Shown: piece by piece, positions 35,147 through 44,063 of the stretch
Numbering within the stretch: position 1 is the first letter of the stretch
Layout: every line of letters starts with the position of its first letter
Assembly (NCBI RefSeq): GCF_005434975.1
Contig: NZ_SKCJ01000002.1
Span: 930,001 to 994,000 of the forward strand
Length of the DNA: 64,000 nt
From: Parerythrobacter lutipelagi
Lineage (GTDB): Bacteria > Pseudomonadota > Alphaproteobacteria > Sphingomonadales > Sphingomonadaceae
Reading direction: 5' to 3'
Notes under the pieces: generated by a model
Told to the model about the DNA's origin: nothing
The model's database searches: none
What the model saw: only the letters and a program-made list of their open reading frames with translations
Program-made: the position numbers and the translations under genes

Positions 35147-37009
35147 TCAGCGCCCCCTCTTCAAGATCTCGTCCATCTGTTCCCGCAGGACGGGATCCCA
35201 TTTTTCGCGCAATTCCATCACCTTTTCCATCAGCGGTTCGTTTTCGTGGAACGGCACACCGACTTTGTACAGGTTCGCAACCTCGGGCATATAGGCGCGG
35301 TCGTTGCTCTCGAATGCGTCGGCAGCTGCCTGCGCCTGTTGTCGGTCCATCCCCAGAGCCTCATAGGCCGAGCGGCCCATTCGCAAACTGCTATCGTAGG
35401 TTTCGCGGATGATATCCCTGCACCCGAACGACCACAGGTCGTAGACGTGGTTGCGATCGATCGCGCGAGCGGTGATGTGCACATGCGGATAATTGGCCGC
35501 GACATATTTGACCAATTTGTCGATCTGTTCGCGTTCGTCCAGCGCGACGATCAGGAGCTTCGCATTCCCGATCCCGGCGGAACGCAAAAGGTCCGGGCGT
35601 GTGGCGTCGCCGAAATAGGTCCGGAAACCGAATTTCCGTACGAGTTCGAGGTGTTTCGAATCGTAGTCGATGACCGTGGTTGCGAATCCCGCCGCCTGGA
35701 TCATGCGGTCGATTATCCCGCCAACCCGCCCCCGTCCGGCAATGATGACGGAGTTTTCCTCATCGATCGTGTCAGCCTCTTCCCCGGCTTCGTTCCCCTT
35801 GCAGTAAGCCCGGGCGATGACCTTGTCGTAGAAGATGAAGAGCAAGGGGGTTACCAACATCGTCAGTGCGACGACCAGCAGAAGCAGGTCAGCAAGGGCA
35901 TTGTCGAACACGGCATTGGCGACCGCGAAAGCGATCAGGACAAACGCGAATTCACCGGCTTGCGGCAAGCTGAGGCTGAACAGCCACAACGCTTGGCGGC
36001 GAAGTCCGTAAAACCAGCCGACCAGAAACAGCACCGCGAACTTCGCTGCAATCGTGACCACAGCCCAGAAAACCACTTCGCCCAGCCGGGCTTGCAACAG
36101 GCCGAAATTGATACCCGCACCGACGGTGATGAAGAACAAGCCAAGCAAGAGGCCCTTGAACGGCTCGATATCGCTCTCAAGCTCGTGGCGGTATTCGCTG
36201 GTGGCAAGCACCACCCCGGCGACGAAGGCTCCCAACGCTGGCGAGAGGCCGACCAGCGACATCAAAAGGGCGATTCCGATTACCACGACCAATGCAGCGG
36301 CAGTGAACAGTTCGCGCAGATTGGCTGCCGCGATATAGCGAAACAGCGGACGTATCAGGTAGACACCGATCCCTACGACCGCTCCCACAGCCGCGATGCG
36401 CACAAGCGCTGCAAGCCAGCCGGACAGGTTTTCGGTCATGTCGATGCCGCCGTGTCCGCCCTCGCCGCCATGTGCTCCGGCGGCTCCCGCCAGTTCCGGC
36501 AATGCGAGCAAAGGGATCAGAGCTAGGATCGGTATGACCGCAACATCCTGCACCAGCAAGACGGAGAAGCTCGCTTCCCCGCCCTCACTCCGCAGCAGGC
36601 GTTTCTCGTTGAGTGTTTGCACGATGATTGCGGTAGAGGACAGCGCCAGGACGAGACCGATCGCAAGAGCTGTCTGCCACGGTTGCTGGTTGATCAGGGA
36701 AATGCCCGTGATCGCAAGCGTGGTCAGCAGCACTTGTCCGCCCCCCAGGCTGAACAGCTTGCCGCGCATGTCCCACAGACGCTTGGGTTCCATTTCCAGC
36801 CCGATGATGAACAGCATCATCACCACGCCGAATTCGGCAAACACCTGCAACGCTTCGACATCGACCCTTAGCGTACCGAGCAGCGGACTGATTGCCATCC
36901 CCGCAAGCAGATAGCCGAGCACGGAACCGAGGCCGAAACGGCTGGCAAGCGGCACGGCGACGACACCCGCGAGGAGGAGGACAAAAGCGAGAATCAGAAA
37001 ACCGGTCAT
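35147..37009 (-). CDS. Kef/CPA2-type cation:proton antiporter with RCK domain
   Basis: A 620-residue membrane protein. About 12-13 hydrophobic helices fill residues 1-390, including the CPA2 segments LSSTAIIVQTL and LGAFVAGVVLATSEYR. A His/Gly-rich loop (GAHGGEGGHGG) lies between helices. The cytoplasmic TrkA-N/RCK domain begins with the Rossmann motif IIAGRGRVGGII near residue 420 and contains FGDATRPDLLRSAG. Family members exchange K+ or Na+ for H+; KefB/C are gated by glutathione adducts, which is not demonstrable here. It lies 28 bases after lpdA and ends 2 bases before the aminotransferase start. Confidence 0.93.
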   Translation of the reverse strand: MTGFLILAFVLLLAGVVAVPLASRFGLGSVLGYLLAGMAISPLLGTLRVDVEALQVFAEFGVVMMLFIIGLEMEPKRLWDMRGKLFSLGGGQVLLTTLAITGISLINQQPWQTALAIGLVLALSSTAIIVQTLNEKRLLRSEGGEASFSVLLVQDVAVIPILALIPLLALPELAGAAGAHGGEGGHGGIDMTENLSGWLAALVRIAAVGAVVGIGVYLIRPLFRYIAAANLRELFTAAALVVVIGIALLMSLVGLSPALGAFVAGVVLATSEYRHELESDIEPFKGLLLGLFFITVGAGINFGLLQARLGEVVFWAVVTIAAKFAVLFLVGWFYGLRRQALWLFSLSLPQAGEFAFVLIAFAVANAVFDNALADLLLLVVALTMLVTPLLFIFYDKVIARAYCKGNEAGEEADTIDEENSVIIAGRGRVGGIIDRMIQAAGFATTVIDYDSKHLELVRKFGFRTYFGDATRPDLLRSAGIGNAKLLIVALDEREQIDKLVKYVAANYPHVHITARAIDRNHVYDLWSFGCRDIIRETYDSSLRMGRSAYEALGMDRQQAQAAADAFESNDRAYMPEVANLYKVGVPFHENEPLMEKVMELREKWDPVLREQMDEILKRGR

Positions 37010-37037
37010 CTCGTTCTCTTCCTAGTTGCGGCGGAGG

Positions 37038-38450
37038 TCAGATATGCAGGGCGCGTCCATAGCTAGCAAGCACGCTTTCGTGCATCGACTCGGAGATGGT
37101 GGGGTGCGGGAACACGGTCTGCATCAGTTCCGCTTCCGTCGTCTCGAGCGTCTTGCCCACGACGAAGCCCTGGATCATCTCGGTCACCTCTGCGCCGACC
37201 ATATGCGCGCCGAGCAATTCACCGGTCTTGGCATTGAACACAGTCTTCACGAAGCCTTCCGCTTCGCCCAGCGCGATGGCCTTGCCGTTGCCGATGAAGG
37301 GGAATGTGCCAGCCTTTACCTCGTGCCCCGCTTCCTTCGCTTTCGCCTCGGTCAGGCCGACGCTGGCGATTTGCGGATGGCAATAGGTGCAGCCCGGGAT
37401 GTTGCCCCGGTCGAGCGGGTGCGGATGGACCTCCTTGTTGCCCAGATCTTTGGCAATCGCCTCGGCACAGGTGACGCCTTCATGGCTCGCCTTGTGCGCC
37501 AGCCAGGGGCCCGGCGTGCAATCGCCGATGGCCCACAGGCCCTTGGACTTCGTGCGGCCATAGGGGTCGATCTGGATGAAGCCGCGATCCATCTCGGCCA
37601 GCTTTTCCAACCCGATGTTCTCGGTGTTCGGAACGATGCCGATGGCTGTGATGCAGTGGGTGAACTCGGTCTCCGAGACCTTGCCATCCTTGGCCTTGAT
37701 CTTGGCCTTCACGCCGCTCGCGCTGACGTTGATGTCCTCGACACCCGCTCCGGTCATGATGGTCATGCCTTGCTTGGTCAGGCTCTTCTCGAGGAAGGCG
37801 GAGACGTCCTTGTCCTCCACCGGCACGATGCGGTCGAGCATTTCGACCACGGTCACATCGCAGCCCATATCGTTGTAGAAGCTCGCGAACTCGATCCCGA
37901 TCGCGCCGCTGCCGATGACCAGCAACTTCTTGGGCATTTCGGGCGGGGTCATGGCGTGGCGATAGGTCCATACGCGCTTGCCGTCGGCCTTGGCGAAGGG
38001 CAGGTCGCGGGCGCGCGCGCCGGTGGCGACGATCACGTGTTTTGCGGTGAGCTTTTCCTCGCCCTTGTCCGATTTCACCGTCAGCGAGGTCGGGCCGGTC
38101 AGCGTGCCCTCGCCCATATGAACCGTGATCTTGTTCTTCTTCATCAGGTGGGTGACGCCCTGATTGAGCTGCTTGGCGACCCCGCGGCTGCGCTTCACCA
38201 CGGCTTCCAAATCAGCCTCGATCTTGCCCGCAATCTTCAGCCCATAGTCGCTTGCATGCTGGGCATAGTGCAGGATCTCGGCCGAACGCAGCAGCGCCTT
38301 GGTCGGGATGCAGCCCCAGTTGAGGCAGATGCCGCCAAGCAACTCGCGCTCGACGATCGCGGTCTTGAGCCCCAGCTGCGCACAGCGAATCGCAGCGACA
38401 TAGCCACCGGGTCCGGAGCCGAGAACGATAACGTCATATTGGGCAGTCAT
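37038..38450 (-). CDS. lpdA: Dihydrolipoyl dehydrogenase (E3)
   Basis: A flavoprotein of 470 residues that reoxidises dihydrolipoamide in pyruvate and 2-oxoglutarate dehydrogenase complexes. It has FAD motif VIVLGSGPGGYVAA, the redox disulfide Cys42/Cys47 (GGICLNWGCIPTK), NAD motif VIGSGAIGIEFASFY and the C-terminal His-Glu pair in HPHPTISESMHE. It is GC-richer than flanking genes. Being near pdhC, it probably serves the PDH complex. Three 9-bp repeats lie 20-50 bases upstream of its ATG. A full-length open frame on the opposite strand is a codon-bias shadow. Confidence 0.97.
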   Translation of the reverse strand: MTAQYDVIVLGSGPGGYVAAIRCAQLGLKTAIVERELLGGICLNWGCIPTKALLRSAEILHYAQHASDYGLKIAGKIEADLEAVVKRSRGVAKQLNQGVTHLMKKNKITVHMGEGTLTGPTSLTVKSDKGEEKLTAKHVIVATGARARDLPFAKADGKRVWTYRHAMTPPEMPKKLLVIGSGAIGIEFASFYNDMGCDVTVVEMLDRIVPVEDKDVSAFLEKSLTKQGMTIMTGAGVEDINVSASGVKAKIKAKDGKVSETEFTHCITAIGIVPNTENIGLEKLAEMDRGFIQIDPYGRTKSKGLWAIGDCTPGPWLAHKASHEGVTCAEAIAKDLGNKEVHPHPLDRGNIPGCTYCHPQIASVGLTEAKAKEAGHEVKAGTFPFIGNGKAIALGEAEGFVKTVFNAKTGELLGAHMVGAEVTEMIQGFVVGKTLETTEAELMQTVFPHPTISESMHESVLASYGRALHI

Positions 38451-38470
38451 TCAGTCTAAGCCTTTCGAGC

Positions 38471-38497
38471 CTGAACAAGTGGAACACATGGAACACA
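38471..38497. repeat. Three tandem 9-bp repeats upstream of lpdA
   Basis: CTGAACAAG (38471-38479), TGGAACACA (38480-38488) and TGGAACACA (38489-38497) are head to tail: two copies are identical and the first is degenerate. They lie 21-47 bases upstream of the lpdA ATG in the 163-base lpdA/thioesterase spacer. A 9-bp period is close to one helical turn, which suits a regulator binding site. No protein can be named. Confidence 0.55.
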
Positions 38498-38613
38498 GTC
38501 CAAGGGTTTGATTCTGTCCGCACATGAGGCGGTGCAGTGATTGATGGACTGCGAAGGTGACAGCGTTCGGCATAGGGTGATTGTCGCATGAATCGCGCAG
38601 TGTAGGACAGCGT

Positions 38614-39000
38614 TCATGCCGTGCGCAGCCCTTCGGTCTTCACCGCGCGGGGACGCCCTGCGTCGTCGAGCAGGACGAACTTGAACGTTCCGCATGCAAC
38701 CTTGGTGGTGGCTTCTCCGTGCCGCTCGCGCGCGATGCCTTCGGCGAGAATGGTGAGCGAGGTCTGCCCGGTCCCGGCAATGCTGCAATAGACCGACAGC
38801 TCGTCCCCCACCGCCATCGCGCCGGGAAAGGCGAAATCGGTGGCCGAGACGACCACCGCCTTGCCGTGCCCCTCGCGGCTCGCGAGCGACCCTGCGCCGA
38901 GCGCCATCTGGCCCATCAGCCACCCGCCGAACACCCCGCCATAGGGGTTGAGATCGGTCGGCATGGCCGTGACGCGGATGAGGGGGGAGCGGTCAGTCAC
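38614..39000 (-). CDS. Hotdog-fold acyl-CoA thioesterase
   Basis: A 128-residue YciA/acyl-CoA thioesterase-like hotdog protein. Family features are TAMPTDLNPYGGVFGGWLMGQM at the hot-dog helix with catalytic Asn/Asp candidates, VVVSATDFAFPGAMAVGD, and a Thr/Lys-rich last strand CGTFKFVLLDDAGRPR. It hydrolyses acyl-CoA of unknown chain length. The start overlaps the stop of the AT-rich membrane-protein gene by 8 bases. It is very GC-rich (46 of 60 bases in 38881-38940). Confidence 0.88.
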   Translation of the reverse strand: MTDRSPLIRVTAMPTDLNPYGGVFGGWLMGQMALGAGSLASREGHGKAVVVSATDFAFPGAMAVGDELSVYCSIAGTGQTSLTILAEGIARERHGEATTKVACGTFKFVLLDDAGRPRAVKTEGLRTA

Positions 39001-39763
39001 CTTTCTTTTCTTTTTCTAACTGCTCTTTGTAGGCATCCATCAGTTCTTTAGGCTCGAAACCCACCTTCTTGAGCAAATCTTCGTACACAGCGACTGCGAG
39101 ACCTGCGCCAGCTGCAAATGCAGCGACCGAAAAAATAAGAATAAATACCCAATCTGCGAATCCCTCATCAGAATCTTCGTCAGAATTTCGATCTTCTTCA
39201 ACTGATCGCCGTGCCATTTCGAGATTTGAAAGGACATCGACATTCGGTTCTCGTACCTTCAGCCGCGCCATGTTGTTTTGAGACATCACATACCAAACCG
39301 TAAGGGATTCCCCGGCTTTTAGAAGTTCAATTGGGATTTTGACCTCTCGCCCGTTCCCGACGTCCAATGGTATTGTCTCATCAAGCGCTGATCCGTCATC
39401 CGGCATGTAGCCTGCTGCGAGAAAATCTCGCTCCTCGGGCGTTACCCTTGAGATCAAAGTAGCCTCGAAATCCGGAATATCCACTTCCCCTTCGTTGCGT
39501 ATCGTCGCTAATCCAAGGTCAATATCTCCGACTTCATCAACTTCTCGATATTCCAACCGATCCATAACGTTTTTGGCAATTCGAGCTTGCGCAAGTCCAT
39601 CAAGGCCGAATTGATCATCGATGAAAACACTGAGCTTCTTATCTGCATCGAGAATGGGCGGGGTCGATCCTGGCAATATCCATGGCTGGACTAGAGCGAG
39701 CGCTATACCTCCTAAGAAAGTCGCTGCCGCAGTGATCAAGAATAACTGAGCGCCTTTGCCCAT
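38993..39763 (-). CDS. AT-rich two-helix membrane protein, function unknown
   Basis: A 256-residue protein with transmembrane helices near both ends (about 8-28 and 205-226), an acidic ectodomain of roughly 170 residues (DDQFGLDGLAQARI, YMPDDGSALDETIPLDVG) and a Lys/Glu-rich cytoplasmic tail ending KEQLEKEKKGD. I recognise no family. Base composition is anomalous: 166 G+C in 360 bases (46%) over 39001-39360, against 70% or more in the adjoining pdhC and thioesterase genes. Yet it is perfectly fitted: its ATG overlaps the pdhC stop (TAATG) and its TGA overlaps the thioesterase start. Recent acquisition or unusual selection are both possible. Confidence 0.75.
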   Translation of the reverse strand: MGKGAQLFLITAAATFLGGIALALVQPWILPGSTPPILDADKKLSVFIDDQFGLDGLAQARIAKNVMDRLEYREVDEVGDIDLGLATIRNEGEVDIPDFEATLISRVTPEERDFLAAGYMPDDGSALDETIPLDVGNGREVKIPIELLKAGESLTVWYVMSQNNMARLKVREPNVDVLSNLEMARRSVEEDRNSDEDSDEGFADWVFILIFSVAAFAAGAGLAVAVYEDLLKKVGFEPKELMDAYKEQLEKEKKGD

Positions 39764-41079
39764 TAGACCACCAGCCCCATCGGGTTCTCCACCAGCTGCT
39801 GGAACGCCTGCATCAGCGCCGCACCGTCCGCGCCGTCGATGGCGCGGTGGTCGAAGCTGCCGGTGGCGCTCATCACCGTGGCGACTTGCAATGCGCCGTC
39901 GACCACATGCGGGCGTTGCTCGCCCGCGCCCACCGCGAGGATCATCGCCTGCGGCGGGTTTATCACCGCGTCGAATTGTTTGGTGCCGAACATGCCGAGG
40001 TTGGAGAGCGAGGCGGTGCCGCCCTGGAATTCCTGCGGCTGCAATTTGCCTTCCTTGGCCTTGCCCGCAAGCTCCTTCATCTCGGTGCTGATCTGCGCGA
40101 GACCCTTGCGGCCCGCATCGCGGATGATCGGCGTGATCAGGCCCGAAGGTGCAGCCACCGCGACGGAAATGTCCTGCCGCGAATATTCGAACAATTCGTC
40201 ACCCTGGAAGCTGACGTTGCACTTGGGCACGCGTTGCAATGCACGGGCAAGCGCCTTGATCAGCAGATCATTGACCGAAAGCTTCACGCCATCCGCCTCT
40301 AGCGAAGCGTTCAGCTGGCTGCGCAGCTTGAGCAACGCATCAAGCTGCACGTCGACGGTAAGGTAGATGTGCGGGATGGTCTGCTTCGCCTCGGTCAGAC
40401 GGCGCGCGATGACCTTGCGGACATTGTTGAGCTTCTGCGCTTCGTAAGGCGCATCGAGATCGCCGCCGAGTGTGGCGGGCTTGGCGGGCGCTGCGCCTGC
40501 AGGTTTCGCCGTTTCCGCTTTGGCCGCAGCCGCCCCGGCCTTCGCGCCTTCGATATCCGCTTTGACGATGCGGCCATTGGGGCCGCTGCCCTCCACGCCG
40601 GTAAGGTCTATGCCCTTCTGCTCCGCAATCCGCTTGGCGAGCGGCGATGCAATAATCCGGTCGCCATCCGCCGCTGGTGCGGGGGTCGGTGCCGGAGTTG
40701 GCGCGGGTGCAGGAGTTGGCGTTGGTGCCGGAGTTGATGCCGGCGCAGCAGCGGGCTTTTCAGCCTCTTTCTTCGATGGTTCCGATTTGGATTCTTCCGG
40801 ACCAACCGACGACGCAGCAGCCTCGCTCACATCCTCGCCCTCTTCCGCGAGAATTGCGATAACCGTCCCGACCTTCACATTCTCGCTGCCCTCGGGCACC
40901 TCGATCTTTGCGATTATGCCTTCATCGACCGCTTCGAATTCCATCGTCGCCTTGTCGGTCTCGATCTCGGCCATAATGTCGCCGGAGCTGACGGTATCGC
41001 CTTCCTTGACGAGCCAGCGGGCGAGCGTGCCCTCCTCCATGGTCGGTGACAGGGCGGGCATCTTGATCGGTGTGGGCAT
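39763..41079 (-). CDS. pdhC: Pyruvate dehydrogenase E2, dihydrolipoamide acetyltransferase
   Basis: The core acetyltransferase of the PDH complex, 438 residues. One lipoyl domain (1-80) has Lys43 in [12 protein letters not shown] as the lipoylation site, modified by the LipA pathway. An Ala/Pro/Thr-rich flexible linker (about 110-140, alternating PAPT units) leads to the E1/E3-binding domain ([16 protein letters not shown]). The catalytic domain ends with [12 protein letters not shown], with catalytic His411 and Asp415. E1 genes are not in the window. The gene is GC-rich (about 70% in 39781-39900). Its stop overlaps the start of the AT-rich membrane-protein gene. Confidence 0.97.
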   Translation of the reverse strand: MPTPIKMPALSPTMEEGTLARWLVKEGDTVSSGDIMAEIETDKATMEFEAVDEGIIAKIEVPEGSENVKVGTVIAILAEEGEDVSEAAASSVGPEESKSEPSKKEAEKPAAAPASTPAPTPTPAPAPTPAPTPAPAADGDRIIASPLAKRIAEQKGIDLTGVEGSGPNGRIVKADIEGAKAGAAAAKAETAKPAGAAPAKPATLGGDLDAPYEAQKLNNVRKVIARRLTEAKQTIPHIYLTVDVQLDALLKLRSQLNASLEADGVKLSVNDLLIKALARALQRVPKCNVSFQGDELFEYSRQDISVAVAAPSGLITPIIRDAGRKGLAQISTEMKELAGKAKEGKLQPQEFQGGTASLSNLGMFGTKQFDAVINPPQAMILAVGAGEQRPHVVDGALQVATVMSATGSFDHRAIDGADGAALMQAFQQLVENPMGLVV

Positions 41080-41223
41080 GGGTGCTCGTGAATTCCTGTT
41101 GTGACGTAGGGTAACCCTCTGGCCAATTTGGCGCGCGTGGGCAAGGTTCTTGCTCCGAATACGATTTCAGAGGATACTCGCCAAACGCAGCGCAACAACT
41201 CTGCGCTCCGCTAGGGGGAAGAA

Positions 41224-41676
41224 ATGCGCGTCTATCTGGTGATCATGGATGAGAGCGACGAGGCACGCAAAGCACTGCGCTACGCCTCCCGCCGCGCGGT
41301 GCAGGGCGGCGACGCGGTGCATATCCTGGCCTTGGTTGAAAAGCAGAATTTCACCGCCTTCGGTGCGGTGCAGGAAACGATTGAACAGGAAGCGCGAGAC
41401 CGGGCCGAGGTCATGGCGAGCAGCGCTGCCGGGAACCTGTTTTCCGAAAGCGGCAAGATGCCCACAATCTCCGTCCGTATCGGCGATGCCCAGAAGGTGA
41501 TCCGTGAATATTTGGCCGGACACCCGGAAGTTACCAGCCTTGTCCTGGCAGCGGCCGAGGACGGGGGGCCTGGACCGCTCGTGACCCATTTCTCCGCAAA
41601 TGCCGGAAGCCTGCCCTGCCCGCTGGTTATCGTGCCCGGCGGATTGAGCGGTGAACAGCTGGACAAGCTTAGCTAG
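41224..41676 (+). CDS. Universal stress protein (UspA-like)
   Basis: A 150-residue alpha/beta protein: an N-terminal strand-helix MRVYLVIMDESDEARKALRYA, a central helix rich in Glu/Arg, and the C-terminal VTSLVLAAAEDGGPGPLVTHF and CPLVIVPGGLS. The ATP-binding G-x2-G-x9-G(S/T) motif is degenerate, so it is probably not an ATP-binding Usp. GGGGGAAGAA just before the ATG is a good ribosome binding site. It diverges from pdhC with a 144-base spacer and converges on rnr. Confidence 0.85.
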   Translation: MRVYLVIMDESDEARKALRYASRRAVQGGDAVHILALVEKQNFTAFGAVQETIEQEARDRAEVMASSAAGNLFSESGKMPTISVRIGDAQKVIREYLAGHPEVTSLVLAAAEDGGPGPLVTHFSANAGSLPCPLVIVPGGLSGEQLDKLS

Positions 41677-41709
41677 CGCCTGATCCAAGCCGTTGGACCC
41701 TGATTTTGG

Positions 41710-44040
41710 TCAGCGCTTTCCTTTTCCGCCATTCTTGCCCTTGCCCTTGCCTTTACCCTTACCTCCAGGTCTGGCTTTGCCTTGATGGCGGATGTTTGCC
41801 GGACGACCCCGATTTCCTCCGGGATGCTGACCTTTTCGCCTTGGCGCAGGACGATTACCGCGCGCTTCAATCGGATTGCCGTCGCTGTCCAGCGGAACGA
41901 ATTTCAGCGCGCCGGTAAGCGGGTTGGCTTCGCCCAGTTTGAGCTTGAGCCGGTCTCCGCTGGTGTAACTCGTGCCGCTGTTCTCGCCGACAAGGGCCTG
42001 CGCCTTCTCGTCATACCGGAAGTGTTCCGATCCTAGTGTCGAAACGGGCACCAGCCCATCGCCGCCCAACCCTTCGATAGTCGCGAAGAAGCCGAAATTC
42101 TGGACACCGGTGATGCGGGTATCGAATGTCTCGCCCACTCTCCCCGATAGCCACGCGGCGACATAACGGTCGATCGTGTCGCGCTCGGCCTCCATCGCGC
42201 GCCGCTCTGTCTGGCTGATTGCATCGGCGATCCGGGCCAGGTCTTCCCGGTCCTTGTCCGACAGGCCGGTGGCAGGCGGAACATCGAGTTCGGGTTTCGG
42301 CTGCTCCAGCTTGAATGCGTCAACCAGCGCGCGATGGACCAGCAAGTCTGCATAGCGGCGGATCGGCGAGGTGAAATGGGCGTACGAACCAAGCGAGAGG
42401 CCGAAATGTCCCGCATTCTTGGGGCCGTAATATGCCTGCATTTGGGTGCGCAGGACGGCTTCCATCACCTGGGCTTTTTCCGACTCGTCAGTCACATCCT
42501 TCAGCATCCGGTTGAACAGGCCGGGCGTGACGACCTGACCCAGTGCGAGGGTCTTTCCGAAAGTCGAAAGATACTCTTTCAGCGCGACCAGTTTCTCGCG
42601 GCTGGGCGGCTCGTGGACCCGGTAAACGACCGGTGATGCCTTGTTCTCGAGCGCTTTGGCTGCTGCGACATTGGCGGCAATCATGAAATCCTCGACCACC
42701 CGGTGGGCATCGAGACGTTCGCGCACGGCAATTTCAGCAATCTTGCCCTGATCATCCAGAATGACCCGGCGTTCAGGCAGATCGAGTTCAAGCGGATCGC
42801 GCTTGTCGCGCGCCGCGGCGAGCACTTTCCAGCAATCCCACAATTTGCGCAGGTGCGGTTCGGCGGTCCCATCATCGACCTGCGCCTGAGCATCTTCATA
42901 GGAGATATTCGATGCAAGCCGCACGATGGCACGGCGGAACTGTTGTTCGAGAATCTTTCCGTCGGCAGAGATGTGCAGGTGGCAGACCATCGCCGCGCGG
43001 TCCTGGCCCTGTTTGAGCGAGCAGACATCGGCACTCAGCACTTCAGGCAGCATGGGCACGACACGGTCGGGGAAATAGACCGAGTTGCCGCGCTTGCGCG
43101 CTTCGCGGTCTACCGCACTGCCCGGGCGGACATAGAAAGACACGTCGGCAATGGCGATCAGTGCCTTGAAGCCGCCTTTGCCGTCCGGTTCGGCCCAGAT
43201 CGCGTCATCATGGTCCCGTGCATCCGCTGGATCGATCGCAACGATGGGCAGGTTTCTCAGGTCTTCACGCTGTTCCTCGCTCAGAGGCAGTTTTGCCGCC
43301 AGCTGCGCTTCTTCGAGCGCATTTTCAGGGAAGACATGAGGGATGCCATGCTTGGAGATGGCGATCAGCGAGAAAGCCTTCGGAGCAAGCGGGTCGCCGA
43401 GCACCTCGACGACTTTGACCCCCGAACGCGGAGAGCGCCCGACCGGTTCTGCAAGGACCAGTTGCCCCTCTTCCGCTCCGCCAAGGTCGGCAATGGCGGT
43501 CGATTGACGGATCCGCTTGTCGACCGGGGCAAGCCAGCCTTTGCCGCTTCCGTCGATTTCGACCACGCCCATCAGCCCGTCGGTTTTCGCCGGAAGCTTT
43601 TTCATGACGTGGGCAGTCCAGCCGCTGCCTGCCTCTTCCGTTCGGGCAAGAATTCGGTCGCCGACCCTCAGGGCCGGGTGGCGCCCCTTGCCCTTCTTGC
43701 TTTCGATAACGCGAAGGCGGGGCGGCGGGCTGCCGCTGTCCGGCTGCCAGCTGTCAGGGATGGCGTACGGCTCCCCGTCCTCGATTTCGAGAACCCGCAA
43801 CACAGTGACCTTGGGCACGCCGCCCATCTGGTGATAGGCGGTTTTCTTGCCGTCGATCAGGCCTTCTTCGGCCATGTCCCTGAGCAACTTCTTGAGAGCA
43901 ATTTTCTCTTGCCCTTTGAGGCCGAATGCCTTGGCAAGCTCACGCTTGCCGACGATGCCGTCAGCGGTCTGGAGGAATTCGAGAACCTGCTCTTTGCCAG
44001 GCAGGCCCTGGGGGCGATTGATGTAGGGGCGTTTGGCCAT
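41710..44040 (-). CDS. rnr: Ribonuclease R
   Basis: A processive 3'-5' exoribonuclease of 776 residues that degrades structured RNA. Order: N-terminal winged-helix (KRELAKAFGLKGQEK), cold-shock domains, the RNB catalytic domain with the Mg2+ aspartates in IDPADARDHDDAIW, and an S1 domain (GVQNFGFFATIEG). The tail is an extreme Gly/Lys-rich run with repeated Gly-Lys units, a likely RNA-binding extension. The M28 peptidase gene is 23 bases upstream, so co-transcription is likely. The stop is 33 bases from the convergent usp-like gene. Confidence 0.97.
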   Translation of the reverse strand: MAKRPYINRPQGLPGKEQVLEFLQTADGIVGKRELAKAFGLKGQEKIALKKLLRDMAEEGLIDGKKTAYHQMGGVPKVTVLRVLEIEDGEPYAIPDSWQPDSGSPPPRLRVIESKKGKGRHPALRVGDRILARTEEAGSGWTAHVMKKLPAKTDGLMGVVEIDGSGKGWLAPVDKRIRQSTAIADLGGAEEGQLVLAEPVGRSPRSGVKVVEVLGDPLAPKAFSLIAISKHGIPHVFPENALEEAQLAAKLPLSEEQREDLRNLPIVAIDPADARDHDDAIWAEPDGKGGFKALIAIADVSFYVRPGSAVDREARKRGNSVYFPDRVVPMLPEVLSADVCSLKQGQDRAAMVCHLHISADGKILEQQFRRAIVRLASNISYEDAQAQVDDGTAEPHLRKLWDCWKVLAAARDKRDPLELDLPERRVILDDQGKIAEIAVRERLDAHRVVEDFMIAANVAAAKALENKASPVVYRVHEPPSREKLVALKEYLSTFGKTLALGQVVTPGLFNRMLKDVTDESEKAQVMEAVLRTQMQAYYGPKNAGHFGLSLGSYAHFTSPIRRYADLLVHRALVDAFKLEQPKPELDVPPATGLSDKDREDLARIADAISQTERRAMEAERDTIDRYVAAWLSGRVGETFDTRITGVQNFGFFATIEGLGGDGLVPVSTLGSEHFRYDEKAQALVGENSGTSYTSGDRLKLKLGEANPLTGALKFVPLDSDGNPIEARGNRPAPRRKGQHPGGNRGRPANIRHQGKARPGGKGKGKGKGKNGGKGKR

Positions 44041-44063
44041 AGGCCGCCCATATGGGCGCGGCT

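Noticed and set aside
37026-38459. A 477-codon open frame antisense to the whole of lpdA
   Set aside because: Strong GC codon bias removes stops on the opposite strand. The minus-strand LpdA has all expected motifs; the antisense product has none.
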